A stretch of 64,000 nt of DNA from contig NZ_CP012996.1 of NCBI RefSeq assembly GCF_001412655.1, positions 124,001 through 188,000 on the forward strand, given 5' to 3'. Source of the stretch: Pedobacter sp. PACM 27299. GTDB taxonomy: Bacteria > Bacteroidota > Bacteroidia > Sphingobacteriales > Sphingobacteriaceae. The position numbers were made by a program, and so were the translations under genes. Below the pieces are notes generated by a model. That model was given only the letters and a program-made list of their open reading frames with translations, was not told where the DNA came from and did no database searches. Below are positions 61,086-64,000 of the stretch, piece by piece. Position 1 is the stretch's first letter, and the number at the start of each line of letters is the position of its first letter.

Positions 61086-64000
61086 ATGCTGCAAAATAAG
61101 CAACGATCTTTAAGAGGAAAACTCCGCGTTGGATTAGGCCTGTCGTTACTGGTGCTATTTATTAGTTCTATGGCCTCTTATCAAAGTATTACCAGTCTGA
61201 TTCGCAGTGCGGATCTGGTGCACCATAGCAATGAAGTCATTACCGGGCTGGAAGAAATTATTTCTACCTTGAAAGATGCAGAAACCGGACAACGTGGCTA
61301 TCTGCTGACGGGAGAAAGGGTCTTTTTAGACCCTTATGACGGAGCGAAGCAACGCGCAGTTACGCTAATGCAAAACATAGGATATCTCACCAAAGACAAT
61401 TCCTTGCAGCAAAAACAGATTGCCAAATTGGATGAAATCATCTCAGGAAGGCTAGGTGTTCTTGAAAAAACGATTAAGATCAAGGAAAGAGGTGGAAATG
61501 TGAGTGTTTCTGAACTCCTTAATGGTAAAACGTATATGGATAGCGCCCGCGCGGTGATTTCCAGTATGGAAAAGGAAGAAAAACGATTGTTGGAAGAACG
61601 TACGGCAAGCATGAACAAGCTTTCCAAATTTACGCCGATGCTTATTGTTCTGGCGGCATTGTTGGCCATCCTGATTACCATCTTCTTTTACCGTAAAGTG
61701 ATTTTCGATTTCAATGAGCGACTGAAGCTAGAAGAAGAATTGAGAAAGAAAAATGAAGATATTGACCGCAGAATAGAAGAGGTTCGACACATTGCCGGAC
61801 AAATTTCCAATGGTGATTATGACGTCCGGGCAAATGAAGCCGTTCAGGATGGATTAGGAGGAGTAGCCCTATCGCTCAATGGCATGGCAGAATCTCTAAA
61901 ATATTCCTTCTCGCTCCTGGCTGATAAGGAATGGTTGCAATCTGGGATTGCCAGTCTGAATGATCAGATGGTGGGCGAAAAAAGTGTTCCTGAGCTTGCG
62001 AATGATGTACTGGAAAGCATAGTTGCCCATACCAATAGCCATGTAGCTGCCTTCTATTTATTGGAAGAGGAAAGCCAGCTGGAATTGATCGCAGGCTATG
62101 CGCTGCTGGAAAGAGAGCGTCAGCAAACTTTAAGATTAGGAGAAGGACTTGCCGGTCAGGCCTGGAAATCTGCGAAACAGATTTTAATCAACGATATTCC
62201 TGATGAAGAATTAACCATCAGCTATGCTGCCGGAAATACCAAGCCGCGAAATGTGGTTGCCGTTCCTGTTTTTCGACATAACGAACTGGTTGGCGTGTTG
62301 GAACTGGGCTCTTTAAATACCTATAGCCCTTTACAACTGGATTTCATAAACACGATTTCTACAAATGTAGGTATTGCTATTCACGTGTCTCAAAACCGTA
62401 AGAAATTACAAGAATTCCTGGAAGAAACACAGGCGCAAGCAGAAGAATTACAGGCACAACATAGTGAACTGGAAGGTTTGAACGCCGAATTGGAAGCGCA
62501 GACTCAGAAAATACAAACCTCAGAAGAGGAGCTGCGGGTGCAGCAGGAAGAGCTTTTACAAAGTAATCAGGAGCTTGAAGAGCGCACCAGCTTACTGGAG
62601 GAAAAAAATCAACTGATTCAGGAACGCAACCTGGACATTCAGCAAAAAGCCGAACAGCTGGAGCAAAGCACAAAATATAAATCGGAATTCCTGGCCAATA
62701 TGTCTCACGAATTGAGAACACCATTGAATTCCATCTTGTTGCTTTCTAAGCTGATGTCTGATAATAAGGATCTGGACGAAGAATATATTGAGTACGCAGA
62801 GGTGATTCAAAGCTCTGGACAAGGATTACTGGCCCTGATTGATGAAATTCTCGACCTCTCTAAGATTGAGGCCGGAAAGATGAAACTGGAATTTGCCGAG
62901 GTGCCAATGACGGAAGTAGCGGCAGATATGCGCTCCTTATTCTCGCCTTTGGCTGCCGATAAAAAGCTGGAGCTGGAATTAGAACTGGCCCCAGATCTGC
63001 CACTGGTAGAAACAGACAAGATGCGACTGGAGCAAGTGCTTAAAAATTTGCTTTCCAATGCCATTAAGTTTACCAGCAAAGGGAAGGTAAGCATGAGCAT
63101 CAAAAAAGATGAAACGAAGAAATTCTTGTTGTTTAAGGTGTCAGATACTGGGATCGGAATCCCCGCCAATAAACAAGCGATGATCTTTGAAGCGTTTCAA
63201 CAGGCAGATGGCTCCACACGACGCAATTTTGGAGGAACAGGCCTAGGACTTTCGATTAGCCGTGAGCTGGCGAAATTATTGGGCGGCGAAATACAGTTGA
63301 GCAGTCAGGAGCAAGTAGGTAGTGAATTTACCCTGAAATTACCGATCAAACATGCTGATGCCTTGATTTCTGGTTTCGCTGAGTCAGAAGCTGCAGTGAT
63401 TGCTAAACCCATTTTCGCTGAACCATTCGTGGAAGCACCTATCGCACGTTTCACCGTGCAAAATATCCCTCAGGAGATTGCCGATGACAGGGATGATATT
63501 CAGCCAGGTGATAAAGTAATTCTGATCGTCGAAGATGATACTAATTTTGCAAAAACACTGCTGCAATTTACCAGAAAACGTGGCTATAAAGGAATTGTAG
63601 CGGTAAGAGGTGACGTTGGTATCGAGCTGGCCAACCTATACAAACCATTGGCAATTTTACTGGACATTCAGCTGCCGGTAAAAGATGGCTGGCAGGTGAT
63701 GGAAGAATTGAAATCTAATCCCGCAACCAAGCCAATTCCAGTACATATCATGTCCTCTCTGGAAGTGAAAAAGGAAAGCCTGCTGAAAGGTGCGGTTGAT
63801 TTTATCAATAAACCGGTGGCCCTGGAACAGATCAAGAATATTTTCCAGAAACTCGAAGATGCATTTAGCCGCTCTCCGAAAAAAGTATTGATCGTTGAAG
63901 AAAATAAACAGCATGCCGAAGCATTGAGCTTCTTCCTCAGCAATTATAACATTCAAACGGAAGTAGTCAATAATGTAGGAGAAAGTATTGGTGCCTTACA
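61086..64000 (+). CDS. Large hybrid sensor histidine kinase (runs off window)
   Basis: 971 codons are visible without a stop. Order: TM helix (about 15-33), CHASE3-like sensor (AETGQRGYLLTG near 65) to about 180, second TM (LIVLAALLAILITIFF), HAMP-like segment, GAF domain (about 295-435), a long Glu/Gln-rich coiled coil (about 440-530), HisKA with MSHELRTPLNS (phospho-His about 541), HATPase with NLLSNAIKF (654) and GGTGLGLSI (716), receiver 1 (LIVEDD, acceptor Asp 860 in LLDIQLP), and a second receiver beginning about 934 with LIVEENK. It is co-directional with and close to the receiver-kinase gene. The ligand and output are unknown. Confidence 0.93.
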   Translation, partial: MLQNKQRSLRGKLRVGLGLSLLVLFISSMASYQSITSLIRSADLVHHSNEVITGLEEIISTLKDAETGQRGYLLTGERVFLDPYDGAKQRAVTLMQNIGYLTKDNSLQQKQIAKLDEIISGRLGVLEKTIKIKERGGNVSVSELLNGKTYMDSARAVISSMEKEEKRLLEERTASMNKLSKFTPMLIVLAALLAILITIFFYRKVIFDFNERLKLEEELRKKNEDIDRRIEEVRHIAGQISNGDYDVRANEAVQDGLGGVALSLNGMAESLKYSFSLLADKEWLQSGIASLNDQMVGEKSVPELANDVLESIVAHTNSHVAAFYLLEEESQLELIAGYALLERERQQTLRLGEGLAGQAWKSAKQILINDIPDEELTISYAAGNTKPRNVVAVPVFRHNELVGVLELGSLNTYSPLQLDFINTISTNVGIAIHVSQNRKKLQEFLEETQAQAEELQAQHSELEGLNAELEAQTQKIQTSEEELRVQQEELLQSNQELEERTSLLEEKNQLIQERNLDIQQKAEQLEQSTKYKSEFLANMSHELRTPLNSILLLSKLMSDNKDLDEEYIEYAEVIQSSGQGLLALIDEILDLSKIEAGKMKLEFAEVPMTEVAADMRSLFSPLAADKKLELELELAPDLPLVETDKMRLEQVLKNLLSNAIKFTSKGKVSMSIKKDETKKFLLFKVSDTGIGIPANKQAMIFEAFQQADGSTRRNFGGTGLGLSISRELAKLLGGEIQLSSQEQVGSEFTLKLPIKHADALISGFAESEAAVIAKPIFAEPFVEAPIARFTVQNIPQEIADDRDDIQPGDKVILIVEDDTNFAKTLLQFTRKRGYKGIVAVRGDVGIELANLYKPLAILLDIQLPVKDGWQVMEELKSNPATKPIPVHIMSSLEVKKESLLKGAVDFINKPVALEQIKNIFQKLEDAFSRSPKKVLIVEENKQHAEALSFFLSNYNIQTEVVNNVGESIGAL

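Noticed and set aside
61334..63956. Long - strand frames opposite the large hybrid kinase
   Set aside because: They mirror a continuous sense-strand frame with complete HisKA, HATPase and receiver motifs, so they are shadows.
1..64000. tRNA, rRNA, CRISPR arrays, insertion sequences or phage genes
   Set aside because: No cloverleaf-like stretch, repeat-spacer pattern, transposase or phage structural motif was found by eye; a tRNAscan and IS search would settle it.

Overview
The window looks like a chromosomal stretch of a Sphingobacteriaceae-type Bacteroidota, most like Pedobacter. The evidence is the fused lpxC/fabZ gene, a PorX-type response regulator (type IX secretion regulation), Bacteroidota-style promoters (TTTG/TTG, a 19-20 nt spacer, TAnnTTTG), weak Shine-Dalgarno signals, and families common in this phylum (Ig-like lipoproteins, the DUF4175 coiled-coil protein, DUF6249, HYC_CC_PP). 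Genus is inferred from overall character, not from a marker gene. Almost everything is core or housekeeping. I see no prophage, insertion sequence, CRISPR array, tRNA or rRNA.

Layout. 1-9.2 kb: the 3' end of rmuC, thiL, nadA and nadB (divergent around an AT-rich gap with a DnaA-box cluster), a gamma-carbonic-anhydrase-like protein, a frameshifted Ig-like lipoprotein, and mnmG with two parS-like sites just upstream. The DnaA boxes at about 3.1 kb and the parS sites at about 9.2 kb together suggest that the replication origin region lies here. 10-22.9 kb: an Uup-like ABC-F ATPase, ybeY with a large DUF4175 protein, a glycerophosphodiesterase, a cold-shock protein, secreted or lipoprotein hydrolases, a D-Ala-D-Ala dipeptidase, alanine dehydrogenase and tsaE. 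23-30 kb: porX, an HD-domain hydrolase, and the lipid A operon lpxD-lpxC/fabZ-lpxA followed by an ABC ATPase. 30-34.8 kb: a small promoter-to-terminator transcription unit, 5-formyl-THF cyclo-ligase, then xth-hutI-hutG and a secreted cyclophilin. 34.9-43.7 kb: a probable metal-handling trio (HYC_CC_PP protein, HMA protein, outer-membrane protein), YceI, a DODA-type dioxygenase, aldehyde dehydrogenase, an S9 peptidase, and a peroxiredoxin with an AhpD-like partner. 43.8-52.9 kb: a serine hydrolase, PEP carboxylase, and a complete tripartite efflux operon with its TetR regulator (tetR-tolC-hlyD-MFS). 53-64 kb: an ECF sigma/anti-sigma pair, a DUF6249 protein, a thioesterase-DinB-histidine kinase group, gltX, a YpfJ-type metallopeptidase, and two tandem signalling genes. 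The first of these is a frameshifted receiver-kinase fusion. The second is a very large hybrid histidine kinase that runs off the window.

Two genes are interrupted by an apparent single-base loss in a homopolymer: C6 in the lipoprotein and A6 in the receiver-kinase. The second lies on an A AAA AAG heptamer in the exact phase for -1 ribosomal frameshifting. Either these are consensus errors, or at least the second is a genuine recoding candidate. The items I would check first are the origin/parS region, this frameshift, the small transcript at 30.0-30.2 kb, and a pentad-repeat insertion in the HutG-like enzyme.
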